The notes beneath the pieces are model-generated. The model did no database searches. It was not told where the DNA came from and saw only the letters and a program-made list of their open reading frames with translations. DNA of 58,237 nucleotides from Chitinophagaceae bacterium (GTDB lineage: Bacteria; Bacteroidota; Bacteroidia; Chitinophagales; Chitinophagaceae), in the NCBI GenBank assembly GCA_903642275.1, contig CAHJWK010000014.1:1-58237 (forward strand), written 5' to 3'. Positions 1-8,800 of this stretch are shown here, piece by piece (within the stretch, counting starts at the first letter, position 1; each line of letters begins with the position of its first letter). A program made the translations under genes and the position numbers.

Positions 1-568
1 TAATGCGCGGACCAAGATAGTTTGGGTCATCGGCAAGCAACACCACTAATACAAACCCGATTATCTGCATAATTACGCTGCCAATATATCCGAATGAAAA
101 CCCTCTTGCGCTGATTTTATCCTGATCTTCAGGCAAAGCAATTTCTGGTAAAAATGCATTATAAAAAACGAGGCTTCCTACATATCCTGCTGCAGCCATC
201 ATAAAAGCAATAATGCCAAGCCAAATATTATCACCATGAAAAAAATATAAAGCGCTGCAGCCAATCGCTCCTATGTAACAAAAAAAGCGCATGAAATTCT
301 TTTTGTTTCCTCTTGTATCTGCAATAGAAGTAAGCACAGGATAGCAAAGCGCAATGATAAAATATGAAGCAGCTAAAGTGTAATCATACAAAGAAGAATT
401 AACAAATGTTCTGCCCAGCAACGGCACCCGTTCACTGCCAAAAGCATGTTTTGTAACTGCCGTAAAATAAATAGGAAAGAATGTAGTAGTGATGACTAAA
501 TTATAAGTACTGTTTGCCCAGTCATACATTGCCCAGGCATTAATAACTTTTTTAGAAGCCGTTTGCAT
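1..568 (-). CDS. MFS transporter, UMF1 family (partial, C-terminus outside window)
   Basis: This is the first ~189 residues of an integral membrane transporter; the reading frame runs off the left edge without a stop. The N-terminus carries the NAWAMYDWANS motif followed by a TTFFPIYF stretch, which is characteristic of the UMF1/Atg22-like branch of the major facilitator superfamily. Several hydrophobic segments follow, with a loop containing an ADTRG motif between helices 2 and 3, as expected for MFS proteins. The start is the ATG at 568, directly before MQTASKKV. The substrate cannot be told from the sequence; members of this family are mostly uncharacterised permeases. It is divergent from the SRPBCC gene on its right. 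Confidence 0.85.
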   Translation of the reverse strand, partial: MQTASKKVINAWAMYDWANSTYNLVITTTFFPIYFTAVTKHAFGSERVPLLGRTFVNSSLYDYTLAASYFIIALCYPVLTSIADTRGNKKNFMRFFCYIGAIGCSALYFFHGDNIWLGIIAFMMAAAGYVGSLVFYNAFLPEIALPEDQDKISARGFSFGYIGSVIMQIIGFVLVVLLADDPNYLGPRI

Positions 569-639
569 TTGAAAGCAATTTATAAAATGAAGCTAATGAT
601 TTACAATTATAATCAATGAAGAACAGCAATAAAGTATTA

Positions 640-647
640 TAAATTTG
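640..647 (+). promoter_or_regulatory. Candidate Bacteroidota -7 box for the SRPBCC gene
   Basis: TAAATTTG matches the Bacteroidota -7 consensus TAnnTTTG and lies 26 bases before the ATG at 674. No convincing -33 TTG was found at the expected distance, so this is a weak, sequence-only call. Confidence 0.35.
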
Positions 648-673
648 CAATCATCCGTTTCATAAAAAATAAA

Positions 674-1096
674 ATGTATAGCAAACCATTAATTATCGAA
701 ACAAGTTACAATGCACCTGTTTTAAAAGTTTGGAAAGCATTGACTGATGTATATGAAATGAAACAATGGTATTTTAATATTGCTGAATTTAAAGCCGAAC
801 CAGGTTTTGAATTTTCATTTGATGCAGGTGAAGATGTTATATACACGCATTTATGTAAAGTGCTTGAAGTAATTTTTGAAAAGAAATTGAGTTATAGCTG
901 GCGTTATAAAGATTATGCAGGCAACTCTGTTGTAACCTTTGAATTGTTTGATGAAGGCGATAAGACAAGATTCAAACTAACACATGAAGGGTTAGAAAGT
1001 TTTCCGCATGACAAAAAAGATTTCACAAAAGAAAGCTTTGCGCAAGGCTGGACATTCATTACAGGCACATCATTAAAAAACTATCTTGAAAATTAA
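674..1096 (+). CDS. SRPBCC / AHSA1-like domain protein
   Basis: This is a 140-residue single-domain protein of the START-like (SRPBCC) superfamily, in the branch related to the Aha1 C-terminal domain. The order of features fits: an N-terminal strand with a VWKALTD segment, a WYFN stretch, a central strand region with YSWRYKDYAG, a TRFKLTHEG strand, and a C-terminal helix beginning with SFAQGW. Such proteins bind hydrophobic ligands or act as co-chaperone-like factors; the ligand here is unknown. Its TAA stop (1094-1096) directly abuts the stop of the convergent rhodanese gene, with no spacer. Confidence 0.8.
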   Translation: MYSKPLIIETSYNAPVLKVWKALTDVYEMKQWYFNIAEFKAEPGFEFSFDAGEDVIYTHLCKVLEVIFEKKLSYSWRYKDYAGNSVVTFELFDEGDKTRFKLTHEGLESFPHDKKDFTKESFAQGWTFITGTSLKNYLEN

Positions 1097-1399
1097 CTAC
1101 TTTATTTGTTGCCATGCAAGCATGCCGCCGGTTAAATTTTTCACGTTTGAAAATCCCATCTGTTCAAGTATTTGTGTTGCCATGCCGCTGCGGTTACCGC
1201 TTCTGCAATAAAGTATAACTTCTTTATCTTTTAAATCATCTATTACATCAGTATTGTAATTTCTTATTTCACCCAACGGCAATAAAGTTCCGCCAATATT
1301 AAAGTCAGCGTTTTCGTTTGGCTCACGCACATCAACAAGATTTACAGGTTCGCCTTCGTCCATGCGTTTCTTTAATTCTTCAACAGAAATTGTTTGCAT
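1097..1399 (-). CDS. Rhodanese-like domain protein
   Basis: This is a 100-residue single rhodanese domain. The active-site loop is CRSGNRS with the persulfide-forming cysteine at about residue 65, and the upstream VDVREPNE motif is typical of the family. It probably acts as a small cytoplasmic sulfur carrier or sulfurtransferase. A longer frame reaches 1456 but would overlap the PASTA gene; the ATG at 1399 begins MQTISVEEL, where family members usually start, so it was chosen. It lies 4 bases downstream of the PASTA gene and is likely co-transcribed with ddl. There is no membrane segment or second rhodanese domain. Confidence 0.87.
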   Translation of the reverse strand: MQTISVEELKKRMDEGEPVNLVDVREPNENADFNIGGTLLPLGEIRNYNTDVIDDLKDKEVILYCRSGNRSGMATQILEQMGFSNVKNLTGGMLAWQQIK

Positions 1400-1403
1400 A
1401 AAA

Positions 1404-2225
1404 TTATTGATTTGGTATTGATTGATTTGTTGTATCACGAACCGGCGGCGTATCACTTATCCAGATATCCATCAGTTGCCCTGCACGTATATGATTGCTT
1501 GCCGTATCGCCATCAGGCATTATAATTTTTGGTTCAGGATTTTGTTTATTGATGTAAGCATTTGCTGTATCATGCACTGCGCTTGTTGCTATTATCACAC
1601 CAATACCTATTTTATCACCTGAAAGATAATCTTTGGCCTGGCTTACGGTTAAACCAACCAAATCAGGAACAGTTAATTGCGTGTTTCCTAACCCGTTTCC
1701 CAATACAAAATCAACAGAAGAAGCCATTGGAATTTTATCGCCGGGTGCAATTGTTTTGCCTTTATACTTCTGTTCTTTAACGGCATTACGCGCAATGTCA
1801 GGTGTGTAACTTGTGTCACCTAATTTTAAGCCAAGACTTTCAAGATACATTTCCGCACTGCGAAAAGAATATCCTCTCAGATCAGGCATCTCAATCAGTG
1901 GTGGTGTTGCACGGTTGATAGTAAGATAGATTGTGCGGTTGATTTTTACTATTTCATCTGATTCAGGCGATTGTTTAACAACTGCAAGCGGCGCTAATGT
2001 GTCTATATAAACAGAATCCTGCACAGCAACGCCAAAGCCTTGTTTTTTTAGTGATGATGTTGCATCTGATAAAGACTGGCCTGTAACAGACGGAACTTTT
2101 ATTGTTTCATTATGACGCGTGATAGAACCAAGTGAAAGAAAGAACAGGAACACGATGAGTAATATTAATGCAATTGCCGCCAGCAGGTTTACAGCAAAAG
2201 AACGTTTCGTAATAAATTTAAACAT
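1404..2225 (-). CDS. PASTA domain-containing membrane protein
   Basis: The protein of about 273 residues has a short basic N-terminus (KFITKRS), one hydrophobic transmembrane segment (about residues 10-34) and then three PASTA-type repeats. The repeats are recognisable by VPSVTGQSLSDA, MPDLRGYSFRSA and VPDLVGLTVSQA at their starts. PASTA domains bind muropeptides or beta-lactam-like ligands in the cell envelope; no kinase domain is attached. The frame is open to 2246, but that start would overlap ddl, so the ATG at 2225 (MFKFITKR) is preferred, leaving 8 bases after the ddl stop. Placement behind ddl fits a role in peptidoglycan biology, which is inference. Confidence 0.85.
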   Translation of the reverse strand: MFKFITKRSFAVNLLAAIALILLIVFLFFLSLGSITRHNETIKVPSVTGQSLSDATSSLKKQGFGVAVQDSVYIDTLAPLAVVKQSPESDEIVKINRTIYLTINRATPPLIEMPDLRGYSFRSAEMYLESLGLKLGDTSYTPDIARNAVKEQKYKGKTIAPGDKIPMASSVDFVLGNGLGNTQLTVPDLVGLTVSQAKDYLSGDKIGIGVIIATSAVHDTANAYINKQNPEPKIIMPDGDTASNHIRAGQLMDIWISDTPPVRDTTNQSIPNQ

Positions 2226-2233
2226 GTGGTATT

Positions 2234-3217
2234 TTATTGCCAGCATTCTTCTATTAGCGTTGTATAAAATTGCTGCAGCGTCCAGCCATTTGCTTTTACC
2301 TGTTGCGGAACAAGGCTTGCCGCACTTTGACCCGGCACCGTATTTACTTCAAGCATATATGGTTCGCCTTTTTCTTGATTATAAATAAAATCAATACGCA
2401 CAATGCCGCGGCAATTTAAGACTATATAAATTTTAGTTGCAGCCGTTCTAATTTTTTCAGCGATGGATTCATCAATGTTTGCAGGCGTTATTTCTTCACT
2501 TAATCCTTTATACTTTGCATCAAAATCAAAAAATTCTTTCTTTGAAATAATCTCCGTTATTGGCAATGTAATAATCTCATCATGGCTTTTGAATACACCA
2601 ATTGTAAGTTCCCTGCCTTCAATAAATTCTTCAATCAACACCTGGTCATCTTCTTTAAAAGCTTTTTGTAAAGCAACTCCAATTTCTTCTGACGGCTGCT
2701 TTACTTTAGACATACCTATGCTTGAACCGCCGTTGTTTGGTTTAACAAAAACAGGAAACTTTAATTGCTTAAAAATATCTTCTTCATTAATAACATCATT
2801 GCGAAAAATGTGTAATGATTTTGCAACATGAATACCTGCGAAAGCTGCAACTGCAACCGTATATCTTTTGTTGAATGTTAATGCTGACGTTGCCACATCG
2901 CAACTTGTATATGGCAAGCCGATACAATCAAAATATCCCTGTAGTTTTCCATCTTCACCAGGCGTGCCGTGAATACCAATAAACACACCATCAAAATTTA
3001 TTTTTTCTTTATTAACAATAATAGAAAAATCATTTTTATCTATACTCACATCTTCACCCTCATCAGTCTTATAAAACCAGCCTTCAGATGTTATGTCAAT
3101 TACATAAACATCATACTTATGCCGGTCAATATTGTTATCAATGGTGATAAGGCTTTGATAACTTATCTCCGCTTCACTACTGTAACCACCGGTAACTAAT
3201 GCAATCTTTTTCTTCAT
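2234..3217 (-). CDS. ddl: D-alanine--D-alanine ligase
   Basis: This 327-residue ATP-grasp enzyme joins two D-alanines for the peptidoglycan stem peptide in the cytoplasm. Visible landmarks in order are the N-terminal GGYSSEAEIS loop, the GIHGTPGEDG segment, the FVKPNNGGSSIGM ATP-binding lid, EEFIEGRELTIG, and the C-terminal metal and substrate site LEVNTVPGQS. Length and motif order match DdlA/DdlB. It heads the cluster with the PASTA and rhodanese genes. A minus-strand terminator at about 3266-3300 separates it from the upstream ferredoxin gene, so it should have its own promoter in the short gap. Confidence 0.96.
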   Translation of the reverse strand: MKKKIALVTGGYSSEAEISYQSLITIDNNIDRHKYDVYVIDITSEGWFYKTDEGEDVSIDKNDFSIIVNKEKINFDGVFIGIHGTPGEDGKLQGYFDCIGLPYTSCDVATSALTFNKRYTVAVAAFAGIHVAKSLHIFRNDVINEEDIFKQLKFPVFVKPNNGGSSIGMSKVKQPSEEIGVALQKAFKEDDQVLIEEFIEGRELTIGVFKSHDEIITLPITEIISKKEFFDFDAKYKGLSEEITPANIDESIAEKIRTAATKIYIVLNCRGIVRIDFIYNQEKGEPYMLEVNTVPGQSAASLVPQQVKANGWTLQQFYTTLIEECWQ

Positions 3218-3265
3218 TTAAATCAGCAAAGAAATACAAAATGAAATTATGAGCGAACAATACTT

Positions 3266-3300
3266 ATAATAAAAAAGGTGAAAGATTTTGTCTGTCACCT
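3266..3300 (-). terminator. Rho-independent terminator after the ferredoxin gene
   Basis: On the minus strand AGGTGA pairs with TCACCT (plus-strand positions 3295-3300 and 3276-3281). The stem is extended inside by AGA/TCT across a single mismatch, with a CAAAA loop, and is followed by a run of T. It begins 22 bases past the ferredoxin stop. Confidence 0.75.
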
Positions 3301-3322
3301 GAATAATATTATCAAGTTTAAA

Positions 3323-3670
3323 TTAAATGTGCAACTTTTCTTTTTTTGCAAGCAACTCATCAACTGTTTCACGATACATTTCATCAGGCACACAACAATC
3401 AACCGGGCAAACAGCGGCACATTGCGGCTCTTCATGAAAGCCCTGGCATTCCGTGCATTTATTAGGCGTTATATAATATACATCAACGGTAAGTGGCGAC
3501 ATTTTTTTTTCTGAATCAACTATTTCTCCATCCATTAATACAACAGAACCTCTAACAGTTGTGCCATCTGCAAAAGCCCATTCAACGCCGCCTTCATAAA
3601 TAGCATTATTCGGACATTCAGGCTCACATGCGCCGCAGTTTATACATTCGTCCGTTATTTTAATTGCCAT
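3323..3670 (-). CDS. 4Fe-4S dicluster ferredoxin
   Basis: This is a 115-residue soluble electron carrier. The first cluster motif C-x2-C-x2-C-x3-CP uses Cys 9, 12, 15 and 19. The second motif is C-x2-C-x8-C-x3-CP near residues 77-95 and is followed by another CC pair. The insert of about 50 residues between the two motifs is typical of the YfhL/bacterial dicluster group. The redox partner is not shown. It is transcribed away from the acyl-CoA reductase gene across a 53-base gap, a pairing that could reflect shared control; this is inference. The start ATG at 3670 is the only sensible one. Confidence 0.9.
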   Translation of the reverse strand: MAIKITDECINCGACEPECPNNAIYEGGVEWAFADGTTVRGSVVLMDGEIVDSEKKMSPLTVDVYYITPNKCTECQGFHEEPQCAAVCPVDCCVPDEMYRETVDELLAKKEKLHI

Positions 3671-3723
3671 GTTTTGTATTTTATATTGAAGTTATTTTTG
3701 CGTGTAAAATTAAGCAGTAAGCA

Positions 3724-4743
3724 ATGAATATTGAAGAACGAATTAGTTTATTAGTTAAGCTTGGTGAATATTTTAGTTTGAATGATGAAGCCTTGCAGGA
3801 AATTAAACAAAAAGCAGAAGCACAGAACGCCTGGTTTAAACAGGAGTTTATTGAGCTTGCCATAAAAAATATTACACAACAATTTTTACATAGAAGTTTG
3901 CTTGAACAATGGATTGAACAGTATCAACTAAAAGATATTCAGCAACCTAAAACAGTTGGAATTGTTATGGCCGGTAATATTCCGCTGGTTGGCTTTCATG
4001 ATTTTTTATGTGTGTTTATAAGCGGCAATAAAGCGATGATTAAGCTATCATCAAAAGATGCAGTACTTATTAAATACATCGCTCAAAAACTTATTGACTG
4101 GAATGATGATGCAAAGCAGTATATCGCATTTGCAGAAAACTTAAAAGGTTGCGATGCATATATTGCAACCGGCAGTAATAACAGCAGCCGCTACTTTGAA
4201 TATTATTTTGGAAAATACCCAAGCATCATTCGCCGCAACAGAACTTCAGTTGCAGTTTTATATGGCAATGAAACAACGGGAGAATTAAGTTTATTAGCTG
4301 ATGATATACAACTATACTTTGGAATGGGTTGCAGAAATGTTACCAAACTGTATGTGCCGGAAGGTTATAATTTTATCCCGCTGATAGATGCATTAAAAAA
4401 GTATAACTACTTCGCAGACTTTCATAAGTATAAAAACAATTATGATTACCAGCTTGCATTATTAATAATGAATCGCAAGTTTTATATGACGAATGACTCA
4501 ATCATTCTTACAGAAAACGAAAGTGTATTTGCGCCGGTTAGCCAGGTTAACTATGCAAATTACAATGAAACAAAATCATTGGTTAAAAGCTTAAAGAATA
4601 ATGCAGATATTCAATGTATAGCCGGTAAAGATTTTATTCCGTTTGGCACCACGCAATCACCTTCGCTTACTGATTATGCAGATGGTATTGATACCATGCA
4701 ATTCTTAACAAGCCTGGAATATCAACTTAAAAAAGAATTATAA
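3724..4743 (+). CDS. Acyl-CoA reductase, LuxC-like family
   Basis: The 339-residue protein resembles the LuxC/acyl-CoA reductase family, which reduces fatty acyl-CoA (or acyl-enzyme) to aldehyde with NADPH. Evidence: the VGIVMAGNIPLVGFHDF segment, which resembles the nucleotide-binding entry of the aldehyde dehydrogenase fold, a SGNKAMIKLSSKD stretch, RRNRTSVAVLYG, and a GMGCRNVTKLYVP motif whose cysteine is the likely acyl-accepting nucleophile. It is shorter than LuxC of luminous bacteria (about 480 residues), and no luxAB, luxD or luxE is nearby, so a bioluminescence role is unlikely. The physiological substrate is unknown. Confidence 0.75.
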   Translation: MNIEERISLLVKLGEYFSLNDEALQEIKQKAEAQNAWFKQEFIELAIKNITQQFLHRSLLEQWIEQYQLKDIQQPKTVGIVMAGNIPLVGFHDFLCVFISGNKAMIKLSSKDAVLIKYIAQKLIDWNDDAKQYIAFAENLKGCDAYIATGSNNSSRYFEYYFGKYPSIIRRNRTSVAVLYGNETTGELSLLADDIQLYFGMGCRNVTKLYVPEGYNFIPLIDALKKYNYFADFHKYKNNYDYQLALLIMNRKFYMTNDSIILTENESVFAPVSQVNYANYNETKSLVKSLKNNADIQCIAGKDFIPFGTTQSPSLTDYADGIDTMQFLTSLEYQLKKEL

Positions 4744-4803
4744 ATAAAGGCTAATAACATCAAACAAAACAATTTGCAAAACATCTTATTATAGTTTAGC
4801 AGT

Positions 4804-5322
4804 ATGAAAAAAATTATCGTTGTAATAGTTGTGCTTTTAAAATTCAATTCAATCCATGCTCAAACTTTTGATACCATTCCACCCTATCAAAAAGATTCTT
4901 TGCATATTCCTGCATTTACCGTTTTGCAAACAGACAGCACTTACTTTAATGATAAAAAGATTCCGGCAAACAAACCTGTGGTAATAATTTATTTCAGCCC
5001 TGAATGCGGGCATTGCCAGTTAACAGCACAGGAGTTTTCAGATACAATGAGCGCCATGAAAAATATTTTCTTTGTTTGGGTGAGCTATTATCCGTTACCC
5101 GAAATAAAAACATTTGCAGAAAAGTTTCATCTTCAACAATTCAATAATATTATAATTGCAAGAGATGAAAATTATGCCATCCCATCTTATTACCGCGTAA
5201 AGTTTACACCTTTTATGGCTGTATATAACAAAGAGCATCATCTTGTACAAACATATCCGCAAGGCACAAAGACAGAAGAGTTGATTAATTTGTTGAAGGA
5301 AAACGAGTCAGCTCTCAAATAA
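4804..5322 (+). CDS. Secreted thioredoxin-fold (TlpA-like) protein
   Basis: The 172-residue protein has an N-terminal signal peptide ending near HAQ (residue 20) and a thioredoxin-like domain. The active-site motif is CGHC (Cys 68 and 71) after the IYFSPE strand, and a cis-proline-type segment KFTPFMAVY lies towards the C-terminus. It is probably a periplasmic thiol:disulfide oxidoreductase or redox-linked peroxiredoxin-like protein. It follows the acyl-CoA reductase by 60 bases on the same strand; whether they share a transcript is not clear. Confidence 0.82.
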   Translation: MKKIIVVIVVLLKFNSIHAQTFDTIPPYQKDSLHIPAFTVLQTDSTYFNDKKIPANKPVVIIYFSPECGHCQLTAQEFSDTMSAMKNIFFVWVSYYPLPEIKTFAEKFHLQQFNNIIIARDENYAIPSYYRVKFTPFMAVYNKEHHLVQTYPQGTKTEELINLLKENESALK

Positions 5323-5403
5323 AATTTCTAACGTGTAAAGAACAATTGCCTGCCCTGCAAATTTTTTTTGCTGCACAGCAAACATGTAATGGCTGCGCAG
5401 GAA

Positions 5404-5844
5404 TTATTTGGTAGCAGCGCGGCCTTTTACTTTCACTGCCGGCACTTTTGCAGATGGCTGCTTTTCTTTTTCAAACTGCAGCGTTTTAAGCATATTTTTC
5501 AACATTGGGCCCGGCGTAAAAAGTATGCGCGAATTATCAATATCATCTGCTGTAACATCTTCAGGCGCAGCCTCGCCTTTACTGCTAAGGCTTAGCCTGA
5601 AAGTGCCCAAATCACCCAGCCTTACAATATCACCGTCAGACAAAAAACCTGTAATAGCTTCAACAGATGCGTACAGCACCGCACGAATATCGGCACCGCT
5701 TACGGTGCTTATGCTACTAACGGTGGTGGTTATTTTATCAATATCCCTTACATCTCCGTTTACAACGGCAGCATAATATTGTTGCTTGCCGCCACCTTTA
5801 ACGCCTGGTTGTCCTTTGGCTACGGCTTTGTATTTTACTGGCAT
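5404..5844 (-). CDS. HU-like DNA-binding protein (HU-HIG type)
   Basis: The 146-residue basic protein has the MPVKYKAV start and a region (residues 25-110) with the helix and strand order of HU/IHF proteins, including LYASVEAITGFLSDG and VRLGDLGTFRLSLSSKG. A Lys/Ala/Pro-rich tail follows. This matches the Bacteroidota HU-HIG group, which differs from ordinary HU by the N-terminal extension before the first helix. It should bind DNA without strong sequence specificity and act as a nucleoid protein. It lies 40 bases downstream of the giant repeat protein on the same strand and could be read through from it. Confidence 0.85.
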   Translation of the reverse strand: MPVKYKAVAKGQPGVKGGGKQQYYAAVVNGDVRDIDKITTTVSSISTVSGADIRAVLYASVEAITGFLSDGDIVRLGDLGTFRLSLSSKGEAAPEDVTADDIDNSRILFTPGPMLKNMLKTLQFEKEKQPSAKVPAVKVKGRAATK

Positions 5845-5884
5845 AAGAATTTTTTTGTATGATGAATAATAGTTTAAGTACCTG

Positions 5885-8800
5885 TTATTGTATTACCGCA
5901 ACGTCAAGTGTTGTGGTAAAACCGGCAGTTGGGGTGCCGCCTACACCAAAAGTAATAGTAACCGTATTGGCTGAGCTTACATACGCATAACCAATAACAA
6001 CGGAGTAGGGCAAAGCAGCTTTTGGGCTTACGCTAACAATTGCGCCTACTGTGGCATTAGGTACGGTAAAAGTAGTGCTGCTGGTACCACCAATGCCTAT
6101 TAAACCAATAGTAGCAGTTGCAGTACCTTTTATCATGCTGTTTAATACGGTGCCTGTGCTGCCTAGTTTAAAAGTACCGGCAACATCAAGCTTGGCACTG
6201 GTATTTGGGGTTGATGTGCCGATGCCTACGTTTGCAGAACTATTACCTAAAATAAGCGCATTTGCCTGGCTTGTGGTAGCACCATAACCTACGACTGTAG
6301 AATTACTGCCCGTTGCAGACGTACCTGCGCCAATAGCAGTTGCCTGAATGCTGCCTGTAGCCTGTGCATTGTAACCTAATGCTGTTGAGTATTGCGTGGT
6401 TGCATCAGTTTCAGAACCAATGGCTGTAGCATACTGAGCGGTGGTATTTGCATCCATTCCAATAGCAGTACCATTAGAATTACCGGTAGATTGTGCATTA
6501 TAACCTACCGCTGTATTTGCTGTAACGGTAGCCTGGGCAGATGCGCCCAGGGCTGTGGTTTGATTTCCATTTATTGCCTGCGCACCAAAGCCTACAGCCG
6601 TGGTATTTTGATAAGTTGCCTGTGCAGTTGAGCCAATTGCAGTTGCCTGGTTGCTGTTGTTAGCCAGGGCACCATAACCTACAGCAGTATTATTTTGAGC
6701 AGTGGCCTGGGCAGATGAGCCTAATGCAGTAGAGTATTGACCGCTTGCCGTAGTACCTGTACCAATTACGGATGAATATTGTCCGCCTGCTGTTGAACCT
6801 GAACCTATTAATGAACTATATTGACCATTGGCTGTTGAATTATAACCAACAGCAATAGCCTGCCCGCTGCCGGAAGTAGATTTATAGCCCACTGCTACAC
6901 CATATTGCGCCGTTACTTTGGATGAAGCACCGAGTGAGGTAGCCTGCCCGCCTTGAACTATAGCGTTATTACCTAATGCAGTGCCTTCCTGGCTATTAAC
7001 ATTTGCACCGGCGCCAATTGCAGTTTCCAGTGTGCTTCCGTTTGCAATTGCGCTGTTACCAACTGCAACGTTGTTTTGTGCACTTGCCACAGAACTTGCA
7101 CCAATTGCAGTGGCATTATTAGCGGCATTGGCTGTATAACCGATCGCTGTATTTAAAGTGCCTGCCGTTGAAGTAGCTGAGGTTCCGAACGAGGTATTGT
7201 TAGCATCAAGATAACCAGCTAATGTAGAGTTATATTTAAACTGTAGCGGAATGGCATTCGTAGTGCCGAGAAAGCTGGTGTTTGAAGCTGCGTTGCCGGC
7301 TAACGTCCAGTAACCGCCTGCAAAATTTGCTGACGTTACAGAACCAACAACACCTGAAGAATTAATAGTTAAGATATTATCTGTGCCAACTGTACCCGTT
7401 GGCAAACCTGCTATTTGTAAAGGATTATTTGTTCCTGCAACACCAACAATATGCAGCTTTGCATTAGGAGCATTTGTACCAATACCAACCGAAACTGTAT
7501 TGTCTGATGCATTTCCTAATACAATAGCTCTGTCTTTGGCTGTGGTAGCACCCGAACCAATAGCTACACCAAATTGGTTGGTTGAAGAAGCATTATACCC
7601 TAATGCTATAGAGTATTGCTGTGTAGCCCGTGAAGCTCTGCCAATTGCAATCGCATCTGACGAACCGGTAGCCTGTGCATCATACCCTAATCCAATGTTA
7701 TAACTATTTGTTGCCTGGGCAGTATAACCAATAGCTGTTGTCTGCGCAGCACTGGAAACAGCACCGTATCCTATGGCAATTGACTCTGAACCGGAAGCTG
7801 TTGGTGTACCGCCATTACCCAGCGCAACAGAACGGGGACCGCTGGCTGTAGCCTGGTAACCTAATGCCAAAGCAAACTGATTGTTAGTGCTGGCATTATA
7901 ACCTATTGCAATATTATGATCTGAGGTATTATTAACTGCACCAAGTCCAAGAGCAATACTTCCAATATTGCCATCAAAAGAACCAATCTGTACGTTATTA
8001 GCTTTTAAAATTAATGCCTGTGTGTTTGTTGTACCCAGAAATTGCCCGGCTGAAATGCTGTTACCTGAAAGTGCCCATCCGCTGCTTGCGCCGCTTGATA
8101 AAAGTGTGTATGGTGCTTTTTTAACAGTACCGGCACTAATTGTAAGAACGCTATCAGTACTGCTAAAGCTTGTAAGCGCAGTAAGACCAGAAACGTACAT
8201 TGGGTTACCTGATGCGATAACAGATAAAGCAGATGAAGGCAAAGTTGTTCCTATACCCACATTACCTTGCACCAGTAAGCCATTAGTTGGGGCAGCATAA
8301 GATTTATAGCCGGAGCCGATAGTCATATTTCCATTATCCCAAACTTGTGAACCGGGATTAGTACCTGTATTATCTGTTCCGAAAATAACTCCTGAGTTTG
8401 CATCGCCGGAAACGCCCAAAGCCAGATACCTTCTTGAAGCACCATCACCAGACACTGCATCAAAAGTTGGAAAATTTGTACCATTAGCAACAAAACGCGC
8501 AAAACTTCCCGCAGCATTTCCTGCATAATCGCCATCACCAAACCATAACTGTTTATTACCTGCTGAATTATAACCAAGCGTCATTAAAACACCTGTGCCC
8601 GAACTTACGCCACTTATTGAATTACCTGTAAATGTAAACCCTTTTGAACTACCTGCTGAACCTGCACTTTGATAAAGGGTTAAGTCTGATGCGGGAGTAT
8701 TTGTACCAATACCAACTTTGCCCAGGCTATCAATTATCATACGTTGAACATTGTTTGTTCTGAAACGCATACTAACATTATCTGTAGTACCTAAAAAATT

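Noticed and set aside
3724-4743. LuxC-like reductase considered as part of a luminescence operon
   Set aside because: No luxA, luxB, luxD or luxE is nearby and the protein is much shorter than LuxC of luminous bacteria.
5408-5776. Plus-strand open frame opposite the HU-like gene
   Set aside because: It is a shadow frame; the minus-strand HU-like protein has recognisable motifs and composition.
8323-8577. Minus-strand open frame in another frame within the giant gene
   Set aside because: It is overlapped entirely by the 2546-residue frame and has no homologous features.
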